The notes: generated from the sequence alone by a model not told the origin. A stretch of DNA of 64,000 nucleotides from Tsuneonella amylolytica (GCF_003626915.1 NZ_CP032570.1:1922001-1986000); one strand, 5' to 3'; positions 16,832-26,065 are shown, numbered from the stretch's first letter. Program-made: numbers and translations.

Positions 16832-18091
16832 TCACTGATTGCCCTCTTCGAACTTCGGCGCTCGGTCGAAGTCAGCACGACCGAACGGAAGGTCGCGGAA
16901 CAGATAGCCGTAGTAGAACTCGCGCAGGCGGGCATGGTAGGCCCGAATGCGATCTTGGTAGGCGAGCTGCGCTTCCAGATCGGTGTCAGCCATGCGCGTC
17001 AGCAGCGCCTGCACGCCGACGGACGGGAGAACCCAGCCCAGGCTTTCGGCCAGTGCCGCGCGCCGCTCCAGCCCCGCCCGATACTTCTGCACCAACGGCG
17101 CGACGCTCTCGTCCCCATTCTGGTGAAAGGCCAAGTACCATTTGTAATGAAACTCGTGGGTGAGCGGCGGCGAGTCGGCCCACCGCGGATGATTGGCGTA
17201 GAAGCGCCGCATCGTATCTTCGCGCGGAATGTCCCAGGCGCGATTGACCATCTCGCGCTGGGCAAGTGCGATCTCGGCCCCTTGGTTCACCGGCACCGCG
17301 CGGTTGATGACCACATGGGCGAGCGTCGGCAGCACTAGCACCAGCACGATCCAGACCGCCGCCAACGTCGCCGCATTCGCGACCGAGCTCCATCGCAGGC
17401 GCGCAACCAGCAGCGCGAGCAAGGTCCAGAACAAGAGGTAAGCGCCGGCGATGCCAATCACGGCAAACGTGGTGGCAATCGGAACGGCGGACAGCGCTGC
17501 AGCGGCCGCGAACGGCACCGCGATCATCGCAAACAGCAAGGCGAACCGAAGCAGTACACGGCGACGCCACAGCCTGCGCCCGCCGACGGGCAGCGCCTCC
17601 AGCGTCCGCAGCCGGCCCGCCTCGCGCTCCGACGAGGTGAGATCGTGGAACAGCACGAGCGCAAACAGGGGCGCGAGGAAGACCAGCACGAAGGCGAAGT
17701 CGAACCGCCCCGGCAGAGCCAGCTCCGGGTTGAACACGTCGCCATCGTAGACCTGCGCCTCCAGCCCCAGTGCTCGCACGCGCAGGATGAACGGCGATAC
17801 GTCACGCATGCCGAGCGCGGCGAACGCAAGCGGCGAAGGCGCATCCCACGTGGGATGGAAGCTGTAATAGGCCGCGCTGCCCGCATCCTCCGTCCGGACG
17901 ACATAATCGGCGACGGCGGCGATGTCCTCCGCCTGCGCCTCCGGAATGGCGGCGATCTGCGCGCGCTGCCGCGACACTTCCGCCATGCCCGTCCCTAGTG
18001 CGGCCACCGTCAGCACCCCTAGTAGAGCCAGCGCGATGACCGCCAGCCGCGCCCGCAGCAGCAGCCGCAGCTCGAACATCCACAAACGCAT
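16832..18091 (-). CDS. ABC-2 type permease, second subunit (DUF3526-like)
   Basis: A 419-residue membrane protein: an N-terminal helix (LAVIALALLGVLTVAALG), a long periplasmic loop (about residues 45-130), then a group of helices (FAFVLVFLAPLFALVLF, the SSEREAGRLRTLEALP loop, and others), and a second large soluble region near the C-terminus. This layout fits ABC-2 permeases of the DUF3526 group. The start ATG at 18091 shares its A with the stop of the first permease. Direction of transport cannot be read from sequence; ABC-2 permeases are mostly exporters. Confidence 0.85.
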   Translation of the reverse strand: MRLWMFELRLLLRARLAVIALALLGVLTVAALGTGMAEVSRQRAQIAAIPEAQAEDIAAVADYVVRTEDAGSAAYYSFHPTWDAPSPLAFAALGMRDVSPFILRVRALGLEAQVYDGDVFNPELALPGRFDFAFVLVFLAPLFALVLFHDLTSSEREAGRLRTLEALPVGGRRLWRRRVLLRFALLFAMIAVPFAAAAALSAVPIATTFAVIGIAGAYLLFWTLLALLVARLRWSSVANAATLAAVWIVLVLVLPTLAHVVINRAVPVNQGAEIALAQREMVNRAWDIPREDTMRRFYANHPRWADSPPLTHEFHYKWYLAFHQNGDESVAPLVQKYRAGLERRAALAESLGWVLPSVGVQALLTRMADTDLEAQLAYQDRIRAYHARLREFYYGYLFRDLPFGRADFDRAPKFEEGNQ

Positions 18092-19527
18092 CACTTGGCT
18101 CCCAGCCGGCGCGTTGCGCGCCACAGCATCAGGCTGGCCAGCACCAGCCATGCGAGGACAATCCCGAGGCCCGGCAGGGCGCGGGCTGTGAGGGCGGCAC
18201 CGTCCGGCGCCTGGTAGGTGAAGTCCGGAATCGCCTGCCAATTGCCGGCCTCGATCCGCTTGCGGCGATCCGCACCGGCGTCGGAAGCCGTGTCGTCGGC
18301 ATAGGAGACGCTGTCGGCCTGCAGTTGGTTCAACCGCTGGACGACATCGTAGCGATAGGCCTCCGCCTGCTCGAGGAACCGGCGATGACCCACGAAGCCA
18401 GTCCCCGCCGCCGCCATGGACAGGCTTCGCAGTGCGATGGTGGGGCTGACGAGCCCAATCGCGTTGATGATGCCGTTCTGACGCGCCTGCGCATCGTAGC
18501 TCTCGTTTGAATACCGATCGAACAGCTCGGAGGTAAGCCGCTCCCCCTCCAGCGCCAGCAAACCCTTGTAGTTGACCGGCAGGTCCTCGACCCGGTCGGC
18601 GCCATAGCGGTCGAGCACCGACTGCTTGAACTCGGCGAAGTGGGGGTCGTCGGGGTTGTGACTATCGCCGATCTGGCGGAGGTCGCGAGCGATGGAGACA
18701 TCGGTCTGCAGCCGGTCTCGCAGTGGCACCGCCGCGCTCGCCACGTCAGGCGCGATGCGCGGCAGCAGAATGGCGACCACTGCCCAGATACCGAGCAGGA
18801 GAAGCAGCGCGTCGCGGCTGCGCTGGGCGGCGGCCGAGACGGCGACGATGCCGACCACCCAGGCAGCGAGATAGATGCCGTAGCCAAGCGCGACGACGAT
18901 CATCGGCAGCGCCAGTGCGCCGGGCTCGCCGGCGATCAGTGCGAAGCCGATCATCGCCGGCAGGCCGACCAGCAGGGCGACGAGGCTCAGCGCGCCGAGC
19001 TTGCCGCGGACCAGCTGCCCGCGCGAGGCACCTTGCAGCATCAGCAGACGCAAGGTCCCGCGCTCCCGCTCGCGCGCTACGGCACCGTAGCCGAGGAAGA
19101 TCAGCAGTAAGGGCGCAACGATCTGCAGCACGAAGGCGGGGGTGAGCTGGCCGAACCGGATCAGCAGGGAGCTTTGCCGCACATCGCCGAAATTGGCGCT
19201 ATTCTGGCGATGCCCCTCAAGGAACATCGAGCTGCCCGTGAATGCATCGACACCCGGGTCGAAGGCCGCGAGGGGGCTCAATGGCCGATAAATAAAGGTG
19301 CCATAATGGACCACGCGGTGCGGGTGGCGATCAGGCTGCGCATCGAATGCTTCCGCGGCGGCCGCCTGGTGGCGTTCGCGCAGGTCAGCGATGCCCTGCT
19401 GGTGCGTCCAGGAGGTGAGCGCGGCAGCCAGAGTTAAAAGGACGAGCAGGACAAAGGCGGTGACCGCGACACGATTGCGGCGCATCAGTCGAAGCTCGTC
19501 CGCAGCGATAAGGCGGACGGGGCTCAT
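18091..19527 (-). CDS. ABC-2 type permease, first subunit (DUF3526-like)
   Basis: A 478-residue membrane protein with the same plan as its partner: helix 1 (VAVTAFVLLVLLTLAAALTS), a long extracytoplasmic loop, a cluster of helices with the ABC-2 signature RERERGTLRLLMLQGASR between helices, a large second loop, and a last helix (GIVLAWLVLASLMLW). The ATG at 19527 overlaps the ATPase stop as ATGA. The two permeases are distant paralogues and probably form a heterodimer with the upstream ATPase. Confidence 0.87.
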   Translation of the reverse strand: MSPVRLIAADELRLMRRNRVAVTAFVLLVLLTLAAALTSWTHQQGIADLRERHQAAAAEAFDAQPDRHPHRVVHYGTFIYRPLSPLAAFDPGVDAFTGSSMFLEGHRQNSANFGDVRQSSLLIRFGQLTPAFVLQIVAPLLLIFLGYGAVARERERGTLRLLMLQGASRGQLVRGKLGALSLVALLVGLPAMIGFALIAGEPGALALPMIVVALGYGIYLAAWVVGIVAVSAAAQRSRDALLLLLGIWAVVAILLPRIAPDVASAAVPLRDRLQTDVSIARDLRQIGDSHNPDDPHFAEFKQSVLDRYGADRVEDLPVNYKGLLALEGERLTSELFDRYSNESYDAQARQNGIINAIGLVSPTIALRSLSMAAAGTGFVGHRRFLEQAEAYRYDVVQRLNQLQADSVSYADDTASDAGADRRKRIEAGNWQAIPDFTYQAPDGAALTARALPGLGIVLAWLVLASLMLWRATRRLGAK

Positions 19528-20264
19528 GCCGCCAGCGCCCCCGGCGCGGTAGCGAAGCGGGCGTGAAGCGCGCGGATGTCGAAGCGTTCCGGGCCCGATG
19601 CGGTCACTTCCTCAACGATGCGGCCAGCCTCAAGGAATCCGATGCGATCCGCGACGTCGGCGGCGCTCAGCAGATCGTGGGTGACCATCAGCACGGCGGT
19701 ACCGCGCTCCCGCACACTGCTGAGCAGAGCGTTGAAGTCAGCGGTGGCACGGGGATCGAGGCCGGAGGTCGGCTCGTCCAGCAGCAGCACCGGCACCTGG
19801 CGTAGCAAGGCGACGGCGATCGCCACCTTCTGCCGCATGCCCTTGGAGAAGCCGCCGAGCCGCTCGTCCCAGGCGCGCTCCTGCAGACCGGCCGCGGCAA
19901 AGGCATCGGTGATCGCGCCCTTGCCCTGCGCCTCGCCCGACAACGCCAGCAGGTATTCGGCATTTTCGGTCGCGCTCAGGTGCTCATAGAGCGCGACGTT
20001 CTCCGGCAGGTAGGCGGTCTTGCGGCGCGCCGCGTCGGGATTGCTACCTGGATCGATCCCGCAGACGCTTATTGTCCCGCTGTCCGCTCGGACGAAGCCA
20101 AGGAGCGCTGCAAGGGTGGTCGACTTGCCGGCCCCGTTGCCGCCGAGCAGCGCGGTGATGCTGCCTGCCGGGACCTGCAACGAAAGTCCGTCCAGGACGC
20201 GATGCCCGCCATATGCGAGCACCAGACGATCGATCAGGATCGGTGTGGATTGGTCTTGTCTCAT
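19524..20264 (-). CDS. ABC transporter ATPase
   Basis: A 246-residue nucleotide-binding subunit: Walker A GGNGAGKST at 41-49, the Q-loop region (TAYLPENVALYEHL), signature LGGFSKGMRQKV, Walker B VLLLDEPTSGLD, and the His switch VTHDL. It is of the ABC-2 exporter-type (CcmA/NatA-like). It starts 11 bp after the stop of the siderophore-type receptor and overlaps the first permease, so the receptor and transporter genes form one operon. Confidence 0.93.
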   Translation of the reverse strand: MRQDQSTPILIDRLVLAYGGHRVLDGLSLQVPAGSITALLGGNGAGKSTTLAALLGFVRADSGTISVCGIDPGSNPDAARRKTAYLPENVALYEHLSATENAEYLLALSGEAQGKGAITDAFAAAGLQERAWDERLGGFSKGMRQKVAIAVALLRQVPVLLLDEPTSGLDPRATADFNALLSSVRERGTAVLMVTHDLLSAADVADRIGFLEAGRIVEEVTASGPERFDIRALHARFATAPGALAA

Positions 20265-20274
20265 CGGCTGGTCC

Positions 20275-22368
20275 TCAAATTTCGAAGCGGAGGGAGGCGC
20301 GAACGGTGCGCGGCGCGCCCGGGTAGATCCACAACGCGCTGTAGGAGCTGGCCGCGTATCGCTCGTCGAAGAGGTTATCGACCTCCAGACGGAAGCGGAG
20401 CTGCTCCATCAGCGGCGCTTCGATCGCGGCTTTTGCCTTGACGTATCCGGGCAGCAGCACAGGCGTCGCCGCCACCGATCCCGATCGGTCGCCAACGTAT
20501 GCGACACCGCCGCTCAGATGCCAGTCGCCGCGGCCGGTCGGGATCTGGTGCACCACCAGCAGCGTGCCTGAATGCTCCGGCACATTGAGCACGGCGGGCG
20601 TGGGAAACGCCTCGTCATCGGCCCGTGCATCAAGCCAGGCGTAGTTGGCGACGATCTGCCAGCGATTGCCGAGCCGCGCGGACGCGTCGAGTTCGATGCC
20701 GCGACTGACGAGGCTCCCTACCGGGGCGAGATAGCTCGGATCGACCGGGTCGGTGGTGAGGATGTCACGCTTGCGAATGTCGAACCAGGTCGCCGCTAGG
20801 TCGATGCCGGGCAGGTCAGCAGCAATGCCGAGCTCATAGCCCCGGCCGGTTTCTGGTCCGAAGCCGTCCCCGTTGCGGTCCGTGCCGGTGTTGAGCGAGA
20901 AGTTCTCGCCCCAGTTGGCGTGCACCGCGACCACGTCGCTTACCTGGTATCGCGCGCCGACACGCAAGCTCACCGGTTCGTCGATGTTGCGTCCGGTTCC
21001 GCCCGTGTTGTTGTTGACGATCGTTTGCCGGTAGGGGTCGATCCGGGCGCCGCCGACCAGCGTCAGCCGGTCCGTGACATCCCACATATCCTGCACGTAG
21101 ATGGTGCCGGCCCAGCGGCTCTCGTCATTGTTGGTGAACGGGCGCAGCGGTGCCGCTGTCGACCCATACACCGGATCGAACAGGTCGATGGCATAAGGCG
21201 CGCCCGCCGACGGATTGATGCGCATCCACCTTTCGCCATAAAAGAAGCGATAGCCCTTCACGCCGATGCTGACGCGGTGCCCGCCAATCTGCCCGGCGAG
21301 CTCCAACCGGGCGGAGAGATCATCCACGCTGAAGTTCCGCGACCGGCGCTGGCGCCACAGTGACGTGCCGACGATACGCGACTGATCCGCCGAGAGGCCT
21401 TTCAGCGTTCCCGTGCGCCAGACCACGCCGCCGTTCAGCGTCCAGCTGCCGCCGATCTCCGCCAGACCGGTGACCTGGTGCTGATTATTGCGCGACCTGG
21501 TGAGCCCGTTCGAAGGCTCTCCGTAATAGTTGGACCGAGGCAGGGCATTGGCATCGCCATCAATCGCCGGGATGCCCCGGTCAAACGGCGTGTCGAACTG
21601 GCTGAACTCACCCGCGTAGGTCAGCCGCAGCGCATCGCTTGGCCGCCAGGTTAGCGATGGCGCGACGATGCGGCGCCGGATCGACACGGTATCGCGCCAC
21701 CCGTCGCTGTCTTCGGCCGCCACCACGATCCGCGCGGCAATCGTGCTCGACAGCGGCCCGGTTACATCGACCTCGGCTCGGCGCGTGTCGAAGGAGCCGT
21801 AGCTGATCAGCACATTGGCTTGCGGGGTGAAGCGCGGCACCTTGGTCACGATGTTCACGCGCCCGCCGGGGTCCACGTCACCGAACAGCGCGCCCGCCGG
21901 TCCTTTCAGAACCTCAACGCGTTCGGTTGTCGCGGGGTCACGCGGAGGCGCCATGCCCCGGTTAGCGAGGAAGCCGTTGACGTAGTACTCCGCACCACCA
22001 TCCGGCGTGCCGAGGAAGCCGCGGACCGCGAAGTTATCGATCACACCGCCACGGTTGTTCTGCTGGCTGAAGCCGCTCACCAGTTCCAGCGCATCGCTAA
22101 GCCGGTATGTCCCGGCCGCGTCCAGAATGTCGCGCTCGATCGACCTGCTCGACTGCGACATCCGCTCGGTCGCGCGGTCGGACGACAGGGTTCGGTCAAC
22201 AGTATTGCGGGTGCCAAGCACGACAATCTCGTCCTGCTCAGCGGGCTGCGAAGCCTCGTCGGCGCTATTTTGGGCTTGCGCGTGCGCGGAAGTTGCTCCG
22301 ATGCACAGAGCGCATGCAGCAGCACAGGAGCGCAAAACGAGTCTGGAAGGGTGGGAAGAAATCAACAT
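20275..22368 (-). CDS. TonB-dependent siderophore-type receptor
   Basis: A 697-residue outer-membrane receptor. Signal peptide about 1-30 (cleavage after AHA), TonB-box-like DEIVVLG, plug domain with FAVRGF, RVEVLKGPAGALFGDVDPGGRVNIVTK (a FhuA/FpvA-type signature), and a barrel ending RASLRFEI. It resembles ferrisiderophore receptors but lacks an N-terminal signalling (STN) domain. The ATG at 22368 lies within the last codons of zur, so it is translated in coupling with Zur. In this context the ligand could be a zinc- or iron-loaded metallophore. Confidence 0.9.
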   Translation of the reverse strand: MLISSHPSRLVLRSCAAACALCIGATSAHAQAQNSADEASQPAEQDEIVVLGTRNTVDRTLSSDRATERMSQSSRSIERDILDAAGTYRLSDALELVSGFSQQNNRGGVIDNFAVRGFLGTPDGGAEYYVNGFLANRGMAPPRDPATTERVEVLKGPAGALFGDVDPGGRVNIVTKVPRFTPQANVLISYGSFDTRRAEVDVTGPLSSTIAARIVVAAEDSDGWRDTVSIRRRIVAPSLTWRPSDALRLTYAGEFSQFDTPFDRGIPAIDGDANALPRSNYYGEPSNGLTRSRNNQHQVTGLAEIGGSWTLNGGVVWRTGTLKGLSADQSRIVGTSLWRQRRSRNFSVDDLSARLELAGQIGGHRVSIGVKGYRFFYGERWMRINPSAGAPYAIDLFDPVYGSTAAPLRPFTNNDESRWAGTIYVQDMWDVTDRLTLVGGARIDPYRQTIVNNNTGGTGRNIDEPVSLRVGARYQVSDVVAVHANWGENFSLNTGTDRNGDGFGPETGRGYELGIAADLPGIDLAATWFDIRKRDILTTDPVDPSYLAPVGSLVSRGIELDASARLGNRWQIVANYAWLDARADDEAFPTPAVLNVPEHSGTLLVVHQIPTGRGDWHLSGGVAYVGDRSGSVAATPVLLPGYVKAKAAIEAPLMEQLRFRLEVDNLFDERYAASSYSALWIYPGAPRTVRASLRFEI

Positions 22369-22913
22369 GATGCTTTCTGCTTAAGACCCGCGGTGCTGTC
22401 GCGGACGTGGTGTGGTGTGGTGTGGTGTGTGGCTTGGTTCGTCGGCTGGCAGGCAGCGCATTCGCCGCCGCATTCGATGACCAGCTGCTGCGGAATGTGA
22501 CCCGTGGCACCGATCACGTCCCGAACCACGCGGGCCGGAGCACCGAACGGGATCAGCCGCGCCTTCTCGCAGTGAGAGCAGCGCACGAACGCCCAGTCGT
22601 GCTCATGCGGGTGGGGCGAGATCTGAACCGCGCGACTGCTCGCGATCGGAATGACTAGCCGGGCCTCTTCAAGAGTGCTCAGGATACGGTAGATGCTGTT
22701 GGTGTAGACCTCCGCGCCGCCCTTCCGCAGGGCGTCGGCCAGCTCGTACCGCCCCCACGGGCGATCATGCGTCCAGAGCAGTTTCATGATCTGCAGCCGC
22801 AGGGGCGTCCAGGACACTCCCCGCGAGCGGCCGGCGTCCAGATAGCTCTGGAGCTTCGGGCGCTGCGTCTCGCTCATCCTATCGGCACCGCCCATGTCGG
22901 CAGAGGTCTTCAT
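22362..22913 (-). CDS. zur: Fur-family regulator, Zur-like
   Basis: A 183-residue Fur-superfamily repressor. The winged helix is at the N-terminus (RLQIMKLLWTHDRPWGRYELA, VYTNSIYRILSTLEEARLV). Metal ligands are visible: HPHEHDW, CSHC in VRCSHCEKARL, and a second Cys pair in ECGGECAAC. The sequence differs from iron Fur (no HHDH segment) and fits Zur. The last 25 residues (THHTTPHHVRDSTAG and on) are translated from a 5-bp tandem repeat and look like a frame extension past the normal end. The frame stops inside the start of the receptor gene. Internal ATGs at 22895 and 22877 are possible starts. Confidence 0.85.
   Translation of the reverse strand: MKTSADMGGADRMSETQRPKLQSYLDAGRSRGVSWTPLRLQIMKLLWTHDRPWGRYELADALRKGGAEVYTNSIYRILSTLEEARLVIPIASSRAVQISPHPHEHDWAFVRCSHCEKARLIPFGAPARVVRDVIGATGHIPQQLVIECGGECAACQPTNQATHHTTPHHVRDSTAGLKQKASC
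22407..22432. repeat. Pentanucleotide tandem repeat (GTGGT)n in the 3' end of zur
   Basis: Four GTGGT units (22407-22426) are followed by GTGTGG. The unit length is not a multiple of three, so slippage by one unit would change the frame of the last zur codons and the overlap with the receptor start 40 bp further on. Confidence 0.85.
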
Positions 22914-22945
22914 ACCGTTCTCGCTTTTGCTGCTGGTAAGAGTGA

Positions 22946-22974
22946 CCGCCGCCGGTCCCCGTGTCCGGCGGCGG
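22946..22974 (-). terminator. GC-rich hairpin between znuD and zur
   Basis: CCGCCGCCGG (22946-22955) and CCGGCGGCGG (22965-22974) are perfect reverse complements around a 9-base loop, 18 bp after the znuD stop. There is no T-run, so it may attenuate or stabilise the transcript rather than terminate it fully. Confidence 0.5.
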
Positions 22975-22991
22975 CCGTCGTGCCGGCACCG

Positions 22992-25112
22992 CTAAAAGGC
23001 GGCGCGCACCCCGAGCACGACATTGCGACCCCGCAAGGGAGCGGCTTCTTTGACGAACGAGACGTGATTGTATGCCAGCTCGTCCAGCAGGTTGGTCGCC
23101 CGCAGGAACACCTCGCTGCGGACCGGGCCGAGCGGCAGCTGGTAAGCGACCGTGGCGTTGAGCATGTTGTAGCCAGGCGTCGCCGTCTCGAAGTCGGCGA
23201 CACTGTCCTGCTCGAACACGTGCTGGAACTCGAGCTCACCGAACAGCGGGCCACTGCGTGCATCCGCACGCGCGCCCAGACGCCCCGCCGGTATGCGCGG
23301 CAGGTTCTCGTCCAAGCCTTCGCTGAACTTGGCGCGCACGTAGTCGCCGAACACCGCGAGCCCGAGCACGGGGGTCAACTGCTGGCGGAGCGACCCTTCG
23401 AAGCCCCAGAACCGCGCATCCCGCTGGTCATAACGGATCAGGCGGAAGTCCTCGAATCGGTCGAGAGTATCGGCATAGATGTAGTTATCGATCTGGTTGC
23501 GGAAGGCGCTCAGCGTGATCCGCGTCGGCCCCTGCGTTTTGCGGAAGGTCAGGTCGATCGTGTGAGCGGTCTCCTTGCCGAGCGCCGCATCGCCGATCTC
23601 GAACGTATTGGTGGCAAGGTGAATGCCGCGCGCGAACAGCTCCTGGTTGGTCGGCGCGCGTTGGGCCCGGGACAGGCCCAGCGCCAGCGAGTAGCCTGGC
23701 GAGAACGTCCAGATGCCAGCGCCGGAGATCGAGAACGGCGAATGTTCAGCGCTGCGGCCGTCCACCGTCCTGATCCGCTGCCATTCCTTGCGCGCCCCCA
23801 GTTCGAAGCGAACCGGCCCCGCTTCCAGGCTTTCGAACAGGAACACGCCGGTGTTCTTGGTCAGGCTCTCAGGCAGGAAGGCCTCAGGGCCCTCGGTGCG
23901 GAAGCGGCTGCGGCTGTTCTGGATACCGACCACTCCGCGCAGACCCATGATGGGGGCGTGCTCGACTTCGAGGCGGACGTCGTGGCCCTTGTTGAAGAAC
24001 CCGGTCGGCTCCTCGCCTGCCTCGTGCTCGTGATCGTCTTCGTCGTGGGCGTGATCATGCTCATCCTCATGGTCATGATCGTGCTCTTCGGCATGAAGTT
24101 CGTAGTGGCGATAATCGCTGAAGCCGCCGCGCAGCCGGATGCGCTCGATCGCGGGCACGGGATTGCGCAGCTCACCGCGGACATCGAAGCGGTTGCTTAC
24201 GAGGTCGACGAACACATCGCTGTGCTCCTCGTGATCATGATCGTGGTCATGCTCCTCTTCCTCATGCCCATGGCCACCACAATGCAGCGAGCTACCGTGC
24301 GGATGGCAGCTTTCGTAATCGTGGTTGTGCCCCGGTACGCCGTACTCGCTTTCCTGCCGCGTATAGGCGACGCCGAAATAGCCATTATCGCCCACGATCG
24401 AGCCGCCGAGCGTGCCGGTCCGGGTCCTGTTGAAGGTACCGGCAACGCGGTTCTCGTCCCAATCGGGCGCGCGATAGTCTTCGCTGTCGCGGTAAACCCC
24501 CTCGGCGCGCAGCGCGAACGGACCGGCGCCGACGGTCACCCCGCCGACCGCGGTCCGCTCGTCATCCGCCGTGCCCCCGCGCAATTCGGCGACTGCAGCG
24601 ATGCCGCGTGCGGGGATTTCTTCCGGGATTCGCGTATCGAGCAGGTTTACCGCGCCTGAGATGGCTCCACCGCCATACAGCAGGGCTGCCGGGCCGCGCA
24701 GGACCTCGATCTGACGCAGCAGCAGCGGCTCGCTGGAAATGGCGTGATCAGGCGACACGTCGGAGGCGTCCTGGATCTGGGCGCCATCCTGCAGGATCCG
24801 GATACGCGGCGAAGTCTGGCCACGGATGACGGGGCGAGCAGCGCCGCCGCCGAAGGTATCGGCATTGATGCCCGGCTCGTTCATCAACGTTTCGCCGAGC
24901 GTGGCCTGCCGGCGATAGATCAGATCGTCGCCGGCGATGACGGTCACGGGCGTAGTGGTCTCGTCAGCCGTGCGGCCGAGCGGCTGCGCAGTCACAATGA
25001 TCTGGTCCGGGGCCACCGTGCTGCGCGCGCCAGTCGCAGTCTGTTCGTCTTGCGCGGCAACCGCTCCTGAGATCGTTGCAAGGGCAGTTGTAGCAAGCAG
25101 TCGTATGGACAT
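22992..25112 (-). CDS. znuD: ZnuD-like TonB-dependent zinc receptor with His-rich loops
   Basis: A 706-residue outer-membrane receptor. Signal peptide 1-20, TonB-box-like DQIIVTAQ, plug domain with PVIRGQTSPRIRILQDGAQ and RQIEVLRGPAALLYGGGAISG, barrel ending VVLGVRAAF. Two extracellular-loop regions are packed with His and acidic residues: about 262-297 (with Cys 269 and 278) and about 339-368. This matches ZnuD, the Zur-controlled zinc receptor of Neisseria and others. I chose the ATG at 25112, which begins the signal peptide; the frame is open for 162 codons upstream but that part overlaps the MerC-like gene in another frame. It lies 41 bp after that gene. Confidence 0.92.
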   Translation of the reverse strand: MSIRLLATTALATISGAVAAQDEQTATGARSTVAPDQIIVTAQPLGRTADETTTPVTVIAGDDLIYRRQATLGETLMNEPGINADTFGGGAARPVIRGQTSPRIRILQDGAQIQDASDVSPDHAISSEPLLLRQIEVLRGPAALLYGGGAISGAVNLLDTRIPEEIPARGIAAVAELRGGTADDERTAVGGVTVGAGPFALRAEGVYRDSEDYRAPDWDENRVAGTFNRTRTGTLGGSIVGDNGYFGVAYTRQESEYGVPGHNHDYESCHPHGSSLHCGGHGHEEEEHDHDHDHEEHSDVFVDLVSNRFDVRGELRNPVPAIERIRLRGGFSDYRHYELHAEEHDHDHEDEHDHAHDEDDHEHEAGEEPTGFFNKGHDVRLEVEHAPIMGLRGVVGIQNSRSRFRTEGPEAFLPESLTKNTGVFLFESLEAGPVRFELGARKEWQRIRTVDGRSAEHSPFSISGAGIWTFSPGYSLALGLSRAQRAPTNQELFARGIHLATNTFEIGDAALGKETAHTIDLTFRKTQGPTRITLSAFRNQIDNYIYADTLDRFEDFRLIRYDQRDARFWGFEGSLRQQLTPVLGLAVFGDYVRAKFSEGLDENLPRIPAGRLGARADARSGPLFGELEFQHVFEQDSVADFETATPGYNMLNATVAYQLPLGPVRSEVFLRATNLLDELAYNHVSFVKEAAPLRGRNVVLGVRAAF

Positions 25113-25153
25113 TGGATACTCCGAAAGGATCGTGGAAAGGGAAAGTGAGAAGC

Positions 25154-25561
25154 TCAGCGCGTGTCCCGCGCAGCGTATCGGTTGGGGGATCTGCTGGCGC
25201 TCAGCTGCCAGTTCCGAAGATGCGCCCCCGCGAGCAGCACGCTGCCGGCAACAGTGACCGCGGTTTCGGTGATCGGCGTCAGCCCAGCGAGCGCGCCGAT
25301 GCCGAGCAGCGACAGGCCAGTCAGGGCGAGCAAGGCCGGGTACATCACCCCATGGTGGCGATAGCCGCGCAGGACAGCCCACGCGCTCACCGGGACGGCG
25401 AAGGCAAAGGCAATGAGATGTGCCTCTTCCGGCAGGCTCAAGACCCTGGCGGTGGCAGGTAGCGCCGCAATCAGGAACGGCAGCATCAGGCAGTGCGCGA
25501 AACATGCCGCAGAGGCACCTATCGCCAGGCGGTCGAGCCAAGGGCTCGGGGCAGAAGACAT
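25154..25561 (-). CDS. MerC-domain inner-membrane protein
   Basis: A 135-residue membrane protein with four predicted helices. Cys 20 and Cys 24 sit in helix 1 (SAACFAHCLMLP), the MerC pattern used in mercuric-ion transport. Linked to znuD, it more likely helps bring zinc across the inner membrane than mercury, since no other mer gene is present. The start is the ATG at 25561 (MSSAPSPWLD); an upstream in-frame ATG at 25591 adds ten residues. Confidence 0.85.
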   Translation of the reverse strand: MSSAPSPWLDRLAIGASAACFAHCLMLPFLIAALPATARVLSLPEEAHLIAFAFAVPVSAWAVLRGYRHHGVMYPALLALTGLSLLGIGALAGLTPITETAVTVAGSVLLAGAHLRNWQLSASRSPNRYAARDTR

Positions 25562-25670
25562 TGGAAAAAGGATCCGGCGTGACGGGCGCATGGGCCACGA
25601 AGCATCGGTCCGCGGAAAAGCTGCGGACGGCGATTAGCTGCCGAGGGGAGACGCCCTGGGGCGACGCGAT

Positions 25671-25692
25671 TCGGGCACTTAAGCGTGCCCGA
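25671..25692. repeat. Intergenic hairpin before the MerC-like gene
   Basis: TCGGGCAC (25671-25678) and GTGCCCGA (25685-25692) pair perfectly around TTAAGC. It lies in the 146 bp between the small secreted-protein gene and the MerC-like gene. No T-run follows on either strand. Confidence 0.5.
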
Positions 25693-25707
25693 TCCCTTGG
25701 CAGCGCC

Positions 25708-26058
25708 TCAGATCAGTGGCGGATTGAGCAAGGGTGAGATGGTACGCCCGGTCAGAACCGCCCCGTCCGCCGGCGCAGGTTGAGCTCGATCTTCGATGCC
25801 GACCGCAGCAATCACAGGGAGGTCCGGGAGCAACATGTTGCCTAGGTTCACGCTGCCGTCTGCCGCGTGCCCTTTTTTCTCGGCGACCGAAGCCGCCGCT
25901 TCCTCAGCTTGTGCGCTTGCAGACACGATATCGTCCGAACTGGTCAGCGCAGCTTCGTGAGCTTTGGCATCCGCATGACGACATACCGATAGCGGCGCAG
26001 CTGCCACTTGGGTCATGCCGAAGGCAAGCATCATGACGAAGAGGAACAGGCGGCGCAC
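25708..26058 (-). CDS. Small secreted protein, first gene downstream of a candidate Zur box
   Basis: A 116-residue protein. A signal peptide is clear (RRLFLFVMMLAFGMTQVAAAP). The mature part has one Cys and a few His (SVCRHADAKAHE), then an Ala/Ser/Glu-rich helical region, and ends TGRTISPLLNPPLI. I recognise no family. I chose the GTG at 26058: the open frame upstream to 26175 crosses the likely promoter. A -10-like TATTAC at 26071-26066 puts the transcript start at or near this GTG, so the message may be leaderless. It heads the minus-strand run that continues to the MerC-like gene and znuD. Confidence 0.6.
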   Translation of the reverse strand: MRRLFLFVMMLAFGMTQVAAAPLSVCRHADAKAHEAALTSSDDIVSASAQAEEAAASVAEKKGHAADGSVNLGNMLLPDLPVIAAVGIEDRAQPAPADGAVLTGRTISPLLNPPLI

Positions 26059-26065
26059 GCGAGAG

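Noticed and set aside
25154-25561. Mercury resistance gene merC
   Set aside because: No merR, merT, merP or merA is present, and the gene is tied to znuD, so mercury transport is unlikely.
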